Part shown: positions 1-9,600 of the stretch, piece after piece | How positions within the stretch are numbered: position 1 is the stretch's first letter | How the letters are laid out: each line of letters begins with the position of its first letter | DNA from: Opitutaceae bacterium | GTDB lineage: Bacteria > Verrucomicrobiota > Verrucomicrobiia > Opitutales > Opitutaceae | Direction of reading: 5' to 3' | Assembly: GCA_015075305.1 (NCBI GenBank) | Contig: JABTUS010000008.1 | Coordinates: forward strand, 1-64,000 | DNA length: 64,000 nucleotides | Notes under the pieces: generated by a model | Databases searched by the model: none | Told to the model about the DNA's origin: nothing | What the model saw: only the letters and a program-made list of their open reading frames with translations | Program-made: the position numbers and the translations under genes

Positions 1-606
1 GACGCGAATGATCTCCGGCAGCCCGACCTGTCGCATCAGATTCTTGAACGTGCACAGCGTGTTGTGGAACTGCTGATTGGGCTGGGCACGGCACGCGAGA
101 ATGAAGTGGCTGTACAGGTCGCACACCGTCAACGGATCGCAGCGAGTGCCGTCCGCCAGATTAAACCAGCCCTTGAAGTCGACCGTCCACACGTGATTGG
201 GCTGCGTCGCCTCGGTCAACCCATTGCTTGGAGCCTCGTAGGCACCCGGTTTTCGCCGCCGTTTCACGCTCAATCCGTTGCGCCTGAGGATCTCTCCAAT
301 TGTGCTTCGCGCCGGCGGTCGCTCGATCTGATGCTTCAACTCAAGCATCCGATACAGCTTCTTCGGCCCCCAGGTTCGATGCAGCCGCCTTTCCGCCACA
401 ATCAAGGCCTCGATCTGCTCTGCGGTTCGCTGGGGCATGCGATGCGGTCGATGACTCCGCACTCGGAGGCCATTCATCCCCTCATCCGCGTATCTTTCCA
501 GATGCTTGTACCCGGTTTTCCGGCTGATCCCGAACTGCTCACACAGCTCGGTCACGGTGAATCGCCCGCTTTTCGCAAGGCTCACAAATCGAATTATCTC
601 GTCCAT
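1..606 (-). CDS. IS481-family transposase, 3' end outside the window
   Basis: Reading the minus strand from an ATG at 604-606 gives 202 uninterrupted codons running off the left edge. The protein begins MDEIIRFVSLAKSG, followed by a helix-turn-helix (FTVTELCEQFGISRKTGYKH) and then an rve-type DDE integrase core whose first acidic residue lies in VWTVDFKGWF, with CDLYSHF after it. This order is typical of IS481-family transposases, which act on the ends of their own element. Only the N-terminal part is visible, so the remaining catalytic residues and the far element end cannot be checked. The upstream 644-692 segment looks like the element end. The gene marks the left edge of the RHS island. 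Confidence 0.9.
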   Translation of the reverse strand, partial: MDEIIRFVSLAKSGRFTVTELCEQFGISRKTGYKHLERYADEGMNGLRVRSHRPHRMPQRTAEQIEALIVAERRLHRTWGPKKLYRMLELKHQIERPPARSTIGEILRRNGLSVKRRRKPGAYEAPSNGLTEATQPNHVWTVDFKGWFNLADGTRCDPLTVCDLYSHFILACRAQPNQQFHNTLCTFKNLMRQVGLPEIIRV

Positions 607-643
607 AGTGGTTACATTTTTCCACGGCATGTCGCCGTTATGT

Positions 644-692
644 GTAACCCATCACTCTGGACAATCTGTCACCTATCACTCCGGATCATACC
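644..692. repeat. IS481-type element end with two tandem 17-bp units
   Basis: Two near-identical 17-bp units, GTAACCCATCACTCTGG (644-660) and GTCACCTATCACTCCGG (668-684), are spaced 24 bp start to start and followed by ATCATACC. They lie about 40 bp upstream of the IS481 transposase start. A variant with the same spacing and the same trailing octamer lies at 12781-12829. Repeated units at a transposon end are usually transposase binding sites; that role is inferred here. The exact outer boundary of the element is not defined. Confidence 0.65.
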
Positions 693-771
693 CACCTTGG
701 TGAACTCGGTCGCCGCCCACGGGGCTGGACTCTCCGGACCGGAATGAAGTAGCGCCTCGTCTGCCGCTGGA

Positions 772-1182
772 TCATTTCACCACCTCGAACACTGCGACAC
801 ATTCGATTTGCGCTGGGAACTGGTTGAATATGCCAAGTGGCTCGCTCTTGAAGACCCCTTCAATGACGACGTTTACCCGATTATCCCTCGTTGTCCGTTC
901 TGCTTGCGAGCCGGGGCAATCTTTGCCGATCCACAAGCACAACTCCGTGTTTTTCGCCATGAACACACCTCGACTTTCAAAGAGGACCGAAGACGGAGCT
1001 TCAAAATAGTAGAAGCCCATGACTCGAACCATTTGCCCATTCCACCGTTCCGGATCCTTGAGCAGGTCGCTAACAGATATGGCACTCATAGCAGCTGCAG
1101 AAATTGTTGAAGGCGTGTTTTTGCAACTCATGATGAAGAATCCCACGACAAGACAAACGAAGCACATAACCCGGGTTTTCAT
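772..1182 (-). CDS. Small lipoprotein, candidate immunity/accessory protein of the RHS toxin
   Basis: 136 residues. The N-terminus has a basic start, a hydrophobic stretch and a lipobox ending IMSC, with the lipidated Cys at about residue 20, so the product should be anchored in a membrane facing the periplasm. The mature part (SVSDLLKDPERWNGQMVRVMG) resembles small OB-fold-like lipoprotein domains; two Cys residues in LCLWIGKDC may pair. Its ATG overlaps the RHS stop codon as ATGA, so it is translationally coupled to the toxin gene and sits where immunity genes of polymorphic toxins sit. The immunity role rests on position only; no known immunity family is recognised. Confidence 0.75.
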   Translation of the reverse strand: MKTRVMCFVCLVVGFFIMSCKNTPSTISAAAMSAISVSDLLKDPERWNGQMVRVMGFYYFEAPSSVLFESRGVFMAKNTELCLWIGKDCPGSQAERTTRDNRVNVVIEGVFKSEPLGIFNQFPAQIECVAVFEVVK

Positions 1183-4100
1183 CGGCTGAAGGTCCCCAGG
1201 TTTTCTGTTCGCGTTCGCCAGGCTCCGTCTGGCTCTTGATAGGCTCGCAAGACTTCCACGGTGATCTTCTTTCCGAAGAAGCCGCCATCTCGACCGAGGT
1301 ATAGCGGAATTGCACGACCCGCCTTTTGCGACGCCGCTAATACCGCGGGAATGTCACCAATGCCATTCCCGTCATCGCTGAAGGAAGCTGAGCTGGGATG
1401 AGAGTGATAACCACCTACGAACCGAGTCCCAGCCGGAATCTTTCGAGAGTCAATACCTGCACCAGGCTGGTAAACTTTTCCGCCTTTCGTATACGGCTTT
1501 CCACCGGGACGAGGTGCCTGCGCTCCATACAGTGTCTTTCCTGCTTCTTCGTAACTGAAGATTTCGCCGCTGTGTTCGAGGCTATCGACGTCGGCAAGCG
1601 TTAGTTTCTTTGCACGTATAGACATTTCTACGCCTGCCTCGTCAGCCGTGCCAAAGCCCCGAATGGAACCATCAGAGTGTGCAGCATGATTGAAGAGATA
1701 AGTGAACGCACCGCTTACCGCACCGTTGGCGAACTTTCCGCCGCCGATGGCCGACGCCGTGCCGCCAACCACAGCAGCGGCGACCACCTGACCGGGAACA
1801 CCACCCGGAGCAAATCGCGAGATCGGCCCTGCTGCAGCGGATGCGAACGCCGCCGCGTAGAAGCCATGCCGGAACTCGCCGCCCATCGCTTCGGTAACTC
1901 CACCCTGTGCGACACCGTGAGCGAGATGCTCGCTGATTCCCGACAATCCCAGTTCACCAATTCCGAAAGCAAGGCCTGCCGAGACACCACCCACTGCGGC
2001 GCCGATCACACCAGCTTTGAAGGCATCACCTATACTCCCGCCATTGAGCAATGAGCCTGAGAATCCCGAACCAAACCCTCCAGCCGCTCCGGCAACTACT
2101 GCGTTGGCAAGTCCTGCCCATCCGGTGCCGAAACTCGCCGTCACAACCATCCCCATCCCAACCCACAGGTTGCTTGCGACACCAATTGCAACCAACCCAG
2201 CTCCCGCAGTCACTACACCCACAACGACTACGGCCACAATCTTCACCGCGTCCTTGAGGCTGAAGAAGCCGCTGGGGTCGGTTCCTCCCAGCGGGTTGTT
2301 CGCGACATACGAATACCTGTTGTACTCCTGTCCGTCGTTCGCGTCTCCGACGAATGGGTCCGCCGTCATGAACCTGCCGACGACCGGGTCGTAGATCCGT
2401 CCGTTCATGTGGACCAGGCCGAAGTCGGTCAGGCCCTCGTGGTCGGTGAAGCCGCGCGTCGTTGGAGCCGCGTTGGTGACATCCGGAGCGGGGTTCGTAT
2501 AGTGAACCGCCTGTCTGCCCCAGGCGTCGTAGGTGTACCGCCGCACCACGCGTCCGCGTTCATCGGAAATCGTCCCGATCGAGCCAAGGCCGTCGGTGTG
2601 GAGGAACCTTGTGTCCCTGACGAGCGAGGTGCGGTCGGTGTGCACCGCCACTCGGCCGGTGGGGGCAAGGATGTAGTGCCTGTGCTCGAAGGTCGTGCCC
2701 GCCCCCACCTTCTCGTAGATGCCACCCACGTAGATCGTGGTCTCATCCGGTGTGCCCGATGCCGCGGTGTTGCTGAACCGCTCCTGCTTCACCCGCTGTC
2801 CGGCCGCGTCGAAGGAGAACAGGGCCGACTTCTGCGTCTGCATGCTGGAGATTTTCCAGAGCTGGCCAAACGACGTCCAATCCGTGTAGCGGGCGTTGCT
2901 GCCATAGCCGGAAAGCATCATGCTCCCATTGGCGTCGTAGGCGTAGTTGCGACTGCCCGCGTACCCCACGGCGTGCGGTACGCTGTAGCTGAAGCTACCG
3001 ACATCCGACTTGTACGAGATATTCCCATTGCGAAAGTAGTAGAGCGTGGTCTCCGCGCCGCCGATCACCCGGTGCACCATCAGCCGGTCCAGTCCGTCAT
3101 AACCATCGCTCTTGCCCGGCGATCCAGCGGTGTAGAACCGTTCATCGCGAGCGATCGCCTGGTCCCGACGCTCGATCACATTGCCGACCCGGTCGTACTC
3201 GTACCACAGGTTCTGGACGGCGTAGGAGGTGCCGATCGCGGCGGCACGGTCGATCGCCGCATGCAGCAGCCGTCCGGTCGCCGTGGAATACACCCGGTCG
3301 TTCGCAAGGCCGTTGCCGTGGATTTCCGAATCGATCCGGCCCGCGGCCGTGAAGCTGTCGGTCCGCCAGAATACGCGGCCCTGGAGCTGATTGTTCTGCC
3401 TTGCCGAATCCGCATCCAGCCACGAGCGGATTTCCTTCAGGTACCCGAAGTCATTGTAAACGTGCCTGACCGAGAATGGCTCCGTGGTGAGCCCGGTCGC
3501 CGGATAGACGATCCGGTTCGGTCTGCTCCTGGAGTCGTAGCCTGTCTGCACGCTGTACACGGTTCCCGCGATCTTTCGGTCCACCCGGCTTGGGCGTCCG
3601 AGGCTGTCATAGGCATATGTCTCCTCGTAGCCAAGGTCATCCTGCACCCTGGCGATCCTGCCCTTGCCCATGGCGGCCGAATCGTACGTCCAGGTGATCG
3701 TCCGCTGCGGGAAACTGCCCTGGCTCCCCTGGGACAACGGCTGGACCTGGGTTTTCATGCGCCCGAGCGGATCATAGGTCATGGTCGTGACCTGCAGCTT
3801 CGCGTCCTTCTGCCAGATCAGTTCCCCGAAGACATTGTAGCGGTACTCCCAGGTCCCCATGTTGGGATCCACCATCGATGTCTTCCTCCCGCGAACATCA
3901 TGCGCGATTGTTGTCACCGAGCCGTCCGCGTTTGTCGACACCAGGTTTCCGAGGGCGTCATGCGTGTGTGTGACACTCGATTGGTCCGAGCCTCCCGAGT
4001 ACTTGTTCCGAACCGAGGACACAACCCAGCCCTGCGAATTGCGCACCGTCTCGGTGACACGCCCCTTCGGATCGGTCGCACTCGCGGCAAAATTGGAATA

Positions 4101-6680
4101 GCTGTAGGTCGTCGTCTGCGCGCCGTTCGCCTCATCGGGAGTGACGACCTGCCAGGGCCGTCCGATGGCATCGTAGGTCGTCGTTGTCCAGTGGACCGGT
4201 CCGCTCGCATAGTACGGCCGCGACACCGCCGAAACCCGCCCCAGGCCGTCGTACAGCGTCAACTGCCGCACCAGGCGGTTGTCGCCGCTCACTCCGTGCG
4301 TTTCGATCGCGCGACCGTACTTGTCGTGGAACGAGACGGATGGGGCTCCACCGGAGCTCTCCGTCTCGACAAACCAGGCTGTGCCGGAGGGCGCTCCGGC
4401 GGCCGGCCAGCGATAGTTTGTGAGGGTGAACGTGCCATCGGCGCGATCCTCCCGCACCGTGCGCCCGAAGCCGTCATGCTGCCAGGAAGTGACGAGGCCG
4501 TTGATTCCCTTGATCGACTGGACGACTCCAAGGACTTGGTTGTAGGCGGTGTATTCCTCCCTGTGAGCCAGCGCATTTTCCGTCCACTGCGCAAACCTGC
4601 CAAGAGGATCGTACTGGGTTGTCGCCACCCGGGTGACATCCGCTCCGACCGTGTAGTTGCCGCCGGATACGGTCAGGTCGGCACCCCTTGTTTCAACCCG
4701 CGTCCTGTTGCCCCAGGCGTCATGCTGGTAGGATGTCGTCAGCCTGAAAATCGGATCGCCAGGTTCGACCGTCTCCGAGGTGAGCAGCCCCGTGGAGGCA
4801 TTGTAATCGAACGACGATGTCCGGGTGATGGGCTGCTGACCCGGCGCCGAGGAAGTCACAGTCACCGAGGAGAGCCGCCCGAGGATCCATGCGGCGGTGT
4901 TCGGCGCCATGTACTGGCTGGTGGTCGTCTTCGAAAAGCCATCGCTCGTCGCAACCGTGATCGAGGTGACGTTTCCGTAGGCATCCGGTTCGGCGCTCGT
5001 GGTGGTTGTCGTCAGGTAATTTTGGAAGGTGGTGAGATCGTGGGTGCGTTGCTCGACCTGGGAGGCGTAGAGCAAACGGGACGGGTATGCCACGCTTGTA
5101 TTCAGAAGCTTCACTGACCACTGCGTGAAGGTTTCGCCCAGCAAACCGTCGGTGTCGCTATGAAGCGTCATCCGGGTGCTGTCCACGAGGCCGATGAAGG
5201 GGAAGTCCTGCCGAAAGAAGGAATGGGTGCGGATGTCGGTCTTCAAATCATGAACCTTCATGTAGCCAAACCCGAGCGAACCGCGCTCAGGGTGGGCGCG
5301 CAGGAAGGCGTAGGAGTATCGCAATTCGTGCACGCCCCCGATGCCGTCCTCGTTCTTCAGACTGGAGACCACCTGCCGAGGGCCGGTCATATTGACGACC
5401 TTGGGGCGGTCGGGCTCCGGCAGGTCGTCGTTATTGGCCGCCTTCGTGTAGACGACGGGATTGAGCAGGGAGTCATAGGCAACCTCCACCCGAACACCCA
5501 GGCCATTGGTGACGCTCTTGATTCGATCGGCGGTCGGCTTGGACTGATTGAGGTAGGCCGCTGAGAACTCGATTCCGGAGGAATGCTTGCGATACCAGAC
5601 GCAGTCGACAGCACCATCGCCATTCAGGTCGACAAAGTCAGCCCCAGTCTGATCCACGCCATCCTGCAGCAGCAAGTGATGCAGATCGTGCGGAGCACTG
5701 GCACCGGCATAAACAAAGTCGCGACCGGTTCCGTAGAGCGTGTGTTTTTCGGCCGCCTGCCCACTGAACTGGCGGCTGAATGCGAGGTCGGCAATGCCGT
5801 CGAGATTCAGATCGATAAAGGCGCCTCCTGCGTTGCGGTACCCGTCGCGTGCGAGGGGGTGCGGGGCGGCAAACCGGGCTGTTTCCGAGGCTGTGATCCG
5901 CCAGCCTGTGCCGGTGTTCATCGCGCAGCCCCTGTCGACCGTTCCGGGCTCGCGGTACCAGAGCAGGTCCGGCAGGCCGTCGGCATTGACATCGGCAAAC
6001 TCCGCTCCGACCGAGAAATTGTGGTCATCGGCAATCAGGCGCGGAAGGTAGTAGGCGGGCGCATCCTGCCAGCCAGAGCCCGTGTTGAGCCAGCTTTTCC
6101 GAAGCGTCTGGCCGTTGCCATGGTAGTAGGCGGCGATGTCAACCAGGCCATCGCCATTCAAGTCAATGAACCGGCCCTTCCACTGGGCGATGTCGTGGCT
6201 GATCGTGCTGTAGGCTGCATCGTACTGCCAGCCGGATTCGGTGTTGAGGTAGACGAAGATGTTCTGGGTGGCATACTGGCCGGTGCGGATGTGACTGACC
6301 ATGTCGACACGGCCGTCGCCGTTGACGTCCATGAACCGCGCTCCGTGAAGCGGCATGTCATCCTTGGCGGTCGGGGAAGGCGGAGTCCACGAGGCGGGGG
6401 CTGTTTCCCAACCGGTGCCGGTGTTGCGCCGTGCTCCCTTCTCATGGGTGTCGCCGCCAGCGCCCATGCGCCACCACAGGTAGTCGATCAGGCCGTCGCC
6501 GTCGACGTCTACAAAGCGTCCCCCAGTGTCCAGTGCCGAATTTGAAAACGCGAGCGGGTGCGGCAGGAGATAGTTGGTGTTGTCGACCCAGCCGGCGCCG
6601 GTGTTGCGTTTGGCCAGATTGATTCCCATGCCGTCGCGCCGGGCGACGAAGTCGACGCGACCGTCGCCGTCGAAATCCAC
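1179..6680 (-). CDS. RHS-repeat toxin protein, C-terminal part (FG-GAP/VCBS, RHS core, JAB-like tip)
   Basis: 1,833 residues from the first in-frame ATG, but the true reading frame continues upstream to about 6790, where it should join the 6509-10246 frame. Residues 1-360 carry FG-GAP/VCBS repeats of the type FVDFDGDGRVDFV. From about 380 comes a TcdB/SpvB-like middle region and then many RHS/YD repeats (for example YEYRYNVFGELIWQKD). The RHS core ends around 1435-1475 with GRFMTADPFVGDANDGQ and DPSGFFSL. A Gly/Ala-rich hydrophobic pretoxin segment follows (about 1475-1660). The tip (about 1670-1833) contains GGYHSHPSSASFSDD, an HxH...SxD arrangement as in JAB/JAMM-like or DUF4329 domains often found at RHS tips. 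Expected fate: a secreted cage releasing a C-terminal effector. The tip activity is inferred. Confidence 0.9.
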   Translation of the reverse strand: MDFDGDGRVDFVARRDGMGINLAKRNTGAGWVDNTNYLLPHPLAFSNSALDTGGRFVDVDGDGLIDYLWWRMGAGGDTHEKGARRNTGTGWETAPASWTPPSPTAKDDMPLHGARFMDVNGDGRVDMVSHIRTGQYATQNIFVYLNTESGWQYDAAYSTISHDIAQWKGRFIDLNGDGLVDIAAYYHGNGQTLRKSWLNTGSGWQDAPAYYLPRLIADDHNFSVGAEFADVNADGLPDLLWYREPGTVDRGCAMNTGTGWRITASETARFAAPHPLARDGYRNAGGAFIDLNLDGIADLAFSRQFSGQAAEKHTLYGTGRDFVYAGASAPHDLHHLLLQDGVDQTGADFVDLNGDGAVDCVWYRKHSSGIEFSAAYLNQSKPTADRIKSVTNGLGVRVEVAYDSLLNPVVYTKAANNDDLPEPDRPKVVNMTGPRQVVSSLKNEDGIGGVHELRYSYAFLRAHPERGSLGFGYMKVHDLKTDIRTHSFFRQDFPFIGLVDSTRMTLHSDTDGLLGETFTQWSVKLLNTSVAYPSRLLYASQVEQRTHDLTTFQNYLTTTTTSAEPDAYGNVTSITVATSDGFSKTTTSQYMAPNTAAWILGRLSSVTVTSSAPGQQPITRTSSFDYNASTGLLTSETVEPGDPIFRLTTSYQHDAWGNRTRVETRGADLTVSGGNYTVGADVTRVATTQYDPLGRFAQWTENALAHREEYTAYNQVLGVVQSIKGINGLVTSWQHDGFGRTVREDRADGTFTLTNYRWPAAGAPSGTAWFVETESSGGAPSVSFHDKYGRAIETHGVSGDNRLVRQLTLYDGLGRVSAVSRPYYASGPVHWTTTTYDAIGRPWQVVTPDEANGAQTTTYSYSNFAASATDPKGRVTETVRNSQGWVVSSVRNKYSGGSDQSSVTHTHDALGNLVSTNADGSVTTIAHDVRGRKTSMVDPNMGTWEYRYNVFGELIWQKDAKLQVTTMTYDPLGRMKTQVQPLSQGSQGSFPQRTITWTYDSAAMGKGRIARVQDDLGYEETYAYDSLGRPSRVDRKIAGTVYSVQTGYDSRSRPNRIVYPATGLTTEPFSVRHVYNDFGYLKEIRSWLDADSARQNNQLQGRVFWRTDSFTAAGRIDSEIHGNGLANDRVYSTATGRLLHAAIDRAAAIGTSYAVQNLWYEYDRVGNVIERRDQAIARDERFYTAGSPGKSDGYDGLDRLMVHRVIGGAETTLYYFRNGNISYKSDVGSFSYSVPHAVGYAGSRNYAYDANGSMMLSGYGSNARYTDWTSFGQLWKISSMQTQKSALFSFDAAGQRVKQERFSNTAASGTPDETTIYVGGIYEKVGAGTTFEHRHYILAPTGRVAVHTDRTSLVRDTRFLHTDGLGSIGTISDERGRVVRRYTYDAWGRQAVHYTNPAPDVTNAAPTTRGFTDHEGLTDFGLVHMNGRIYDPVVGRFMTADPFVGDANDGQEYNRYSYVANNPLGGTDPSGFFSLKDAVKIVAVVVVGVVTAGAGLVAIGVASNLWVGMGMVVTASFGTGWAGLANAVVAGAAGGFGSGFSGSLLNGGSIGDAFKAGVIGAAVGGVSAGLAFGIGELGLSGISEHLAHGVAQGGVTEAMGGEFRHGFYAAAFASAAAGPISRFAPGGVPGQVVAAAVVGGTASAIGGGKFANGAVSGAFTYLFNHAAHSDGSIRGFGTADEAGVEMSIRAKKLTLADVDSLEHSGEIFSYEEAGKTLYGAQAPRPGGKPYTKGGKVYQPGAGIDSRKIPAGTRFVGGYHSHPSSASFSDDGNGIGDIPAVLAASQKAGRAIPLYLGRDGGFFGKKITVEVLRAYQEPDGAWRTRTENLGTFSR

Positions 6681-9600
6681 AAAGCCCGAGCCTGCCGGGC
6701 GTCCCTCGTTGGAGTTGTCGGCGAGGTAGTAGGCGGGCGAGTACTGGTTCGCGAGGGTCCAGCCGTAGGCGTTGTCCTCGTAATCGAAGGGAGCGGCGGG
6801 TAGGATTTGCCGTCGCTTCCGGTCTCGACCAGGGACGTGAGGATGCTGCGGTTGGTGTACAGCTGTGTGCCGGAGTTGACGCGGTAGTTGAGCGTGTAGG
6901 TGCGGGCAACACTCTCGCCGAAATACGATTTGACAGTTTTCAGCCGAACAGTGTTGGAAAGCGGGCTGCCGGCAAAGTAGCCCTGCGACCAGTCGGGGCG
7001 CGCCTCATACTCGAAACGAAGCGACGCGTACGGGGCGATTCCGCCGTTGCCCGTGTAGTTGATGCGGTGCAGGCGGTGCGAGCCCTGGACGGCGTCCTCC
7101 TCGTACTCAAAAGTCATGAAGGAGCCCGTGGTGTCGGTGATGCGATTGACATGCCAGGAGACCTTCTCTGCGCGGGGAGTGGGAGCGGCCTCGCCGGCGC
7201 CGCTCGACATGGCGTCGAGCGCCGAGTCCGCCGTCTGGCCAAACTGCAGGATAAGCCCGGCCTTGGTGTACACCGTAAAGGACGCGGGACCCGAGCCTGC
7301 GGAGCCGTTGGCAACGATTCTGCTGATCGAATCGATCTCGGTGCGGTACTCGCTGTTGGGAGCACCGTGAATGCCCGCCACCAGCACCAGTCGCTGGCCG
7401 TCGAGATAGAAGCGGTCCGCGGCCGTCAGGCTGGCGCCGCGGTTGGCGCCATCGATCACCTTGGACTGCGGGCCTCGGGTGATCGCCGAAACTCCTGAAA
7501 GCGACCATCCGAATCCGGCGATACCATTTCCAGACTGACTGGAGTAGTTGAGGGCGACTTTCGGCTCCATGCCGGAGGAGCCCGGTGTTGTCCAAAGAGG
7601 GATGGAATAGGTGAAGGCTCCCGAGGCATCCACACTGGCCTGGCCGACAGTGGCGCCCACGACCTGGGTGTTGGCGGTGTTGGCGACGGCCCAGCCAGCG
7701 GGTTTTGCGAGCGGACCGGATTCTGCGGCGCCCGGGTTGTAGATCAGGGGACTTGTGCCGAGGTTGTATTCGGCAAGATTGTTCAACCCATCGTTGTCCG
7801 GATCGAGCAGGGCGTCGGAGGCGGAGGCCGGATTGAGACCGTAGGAGCTCTCCCATCCATTGGGCAGGCCGTCGGAATCATTGTCGGCATTGGGATCCGT
7901 GTTCGTCGTGAAGTTGGCCTGAACGACCGCGCTGGCTCCGTTCAGCGCATAGCTGGTCGATGGCGAGTAGGCATTGAAGAAGTAACCGCCGTCGGCGCTG
8001 GATTTTGACCAGTGGCTGAACGCCATGCCTGCGGGCGGTGTTGCCTGGATGGCGACCTGGGCGTTGGCGGAAAGGCCGCTCGCGCTGCCAGTGCCGCCAT
8101 TGACGGTGAGACTGTAAGTTGCGGCCGCCTGGACCGTGAAATTGCCCGAGGTTCCCAGTTTGACATAACCGCCCGTTGCCTGGAAGAGCCGGGCATTGTA
8201 GGTGCCGGGTGGCAGGAGGCTGTCGACGGCAAAGTTCACCGAGCCCGAACCCGCGCTGGGCACAGATCCGGACTTGATGGGACTCGTGTCGCTTCCGGAC
8301 GAGGAGTAGATGCCAAGCCAGGAGGACGTTGTCGGTGCTCCGGTGTAGCTCACGGTGACAGTCTGTCCCGGGGCGACCGGGTTTGGCGTGACCGAAACCT
8401 GCGACTGCACGGTGAAGGTCAGCTGCGCCGTGGCGCTTGCGCCCAGGGTGTCGACGACTTCGAGTTTGAAGGTGTAGGCACCGGCGGTGGGGAACGTATA
8501 GTTGAACTGTGCCGACTGGCTTCCTCCGGCTATCGGCGTCCAGTTTGCCGAGTTTGGCAGGAGACTCACCCGCCATTGGGAAAGGTTCGAGGTGGAGTCG
8601 CTTGAGGAATAGAGGATCGTGGCCGTCGATCCCGCGGCTATCGTTGTCGCACCGGAGGCACCAATGGATGCGGTGGGCGCGGTGTTGGCGGCGTAGTTTG
8701 CGGTCAGGGTGGCCGCACCATTGCCGACAGTGAAGTTTGTCGAGGCGCTTGTGCTGACGGCCAGCGTGCCCGGCCCGGACTTCGTCCATTGGGAAAACAA
8801 TTGACCGGCGGGCGGCGGATTCGCGGTGATCGGAAACACCGTTCCCTCGGTGGCGGTGACGGAGCTCTGGCCGCTGCTCGTTCCGTTGACAACGGAGATC
8901 GTGTGGCTGGGCTGGCTGACGGCGGTGCCCTCGAATCGGAATTCGGTCGTGCCGAACCAACTCGTCCGATAGAGCCGCCAGTACCGGGCGACAATGTCGA
9001 TGCTGACACTTGTGCCCGTCTTCGAATACCCGGTGCTGAACGTGTATGCGGTGCTCCAGTTGGTGCCGTCGCTGGAGTACTGAAGGATCGAGCCGTCCGA
9101 ATAGTCGGATGCCCAGGCCCATCCCGCGAGCATGCCCCCGCCCACATGAACCTTGGTGATCCGCTTTGCACTGCCAAAATCCGCCATGAGCCAGTTCGCC
9201 GCAGCGGTGTCGGACGCATACCCGTAGGAGTTGTCATGCAGCCCGTCGGTCAGGTAGGTGTAATTGGGCGCGAGCGCGGGGTAGGTGTAATGAGCCGCGT
9301 AGCTCGATGAGACGGTGTAGGGCAGGCTCGTGGCCGGAGGAGCCGTGACGACGACGGACGTCGACGCGGTGCCGGTGGCGCCATTGGAATCCTCCACTTC
9401 AATCGTGATTGTGTGGGTCCCGGCGGAGACAAAGGACATGGTCAGGCTGGAGGAGGCGCTGCCGCCCGAGATGTAGCTCCATGCCTGGGGCACCCCGGCG
9501 ATCACCTGCCGCCACCGGTACAGGTTCGCATTGGAATCCGATGCCGAATAGTTCCACGTGCCGTCCTGCCCGGTTGTGAGCGAGGCGGGACCCGAGATCG

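Noticed and set aside
2409..5117. A 902-codon plus-strand open frame opposite the RHS gene
   Set aside because: It is antisense to clear RHS repeats, rich in Arg/His/Val, with no domain; a shadow of high-GC coding sequence.
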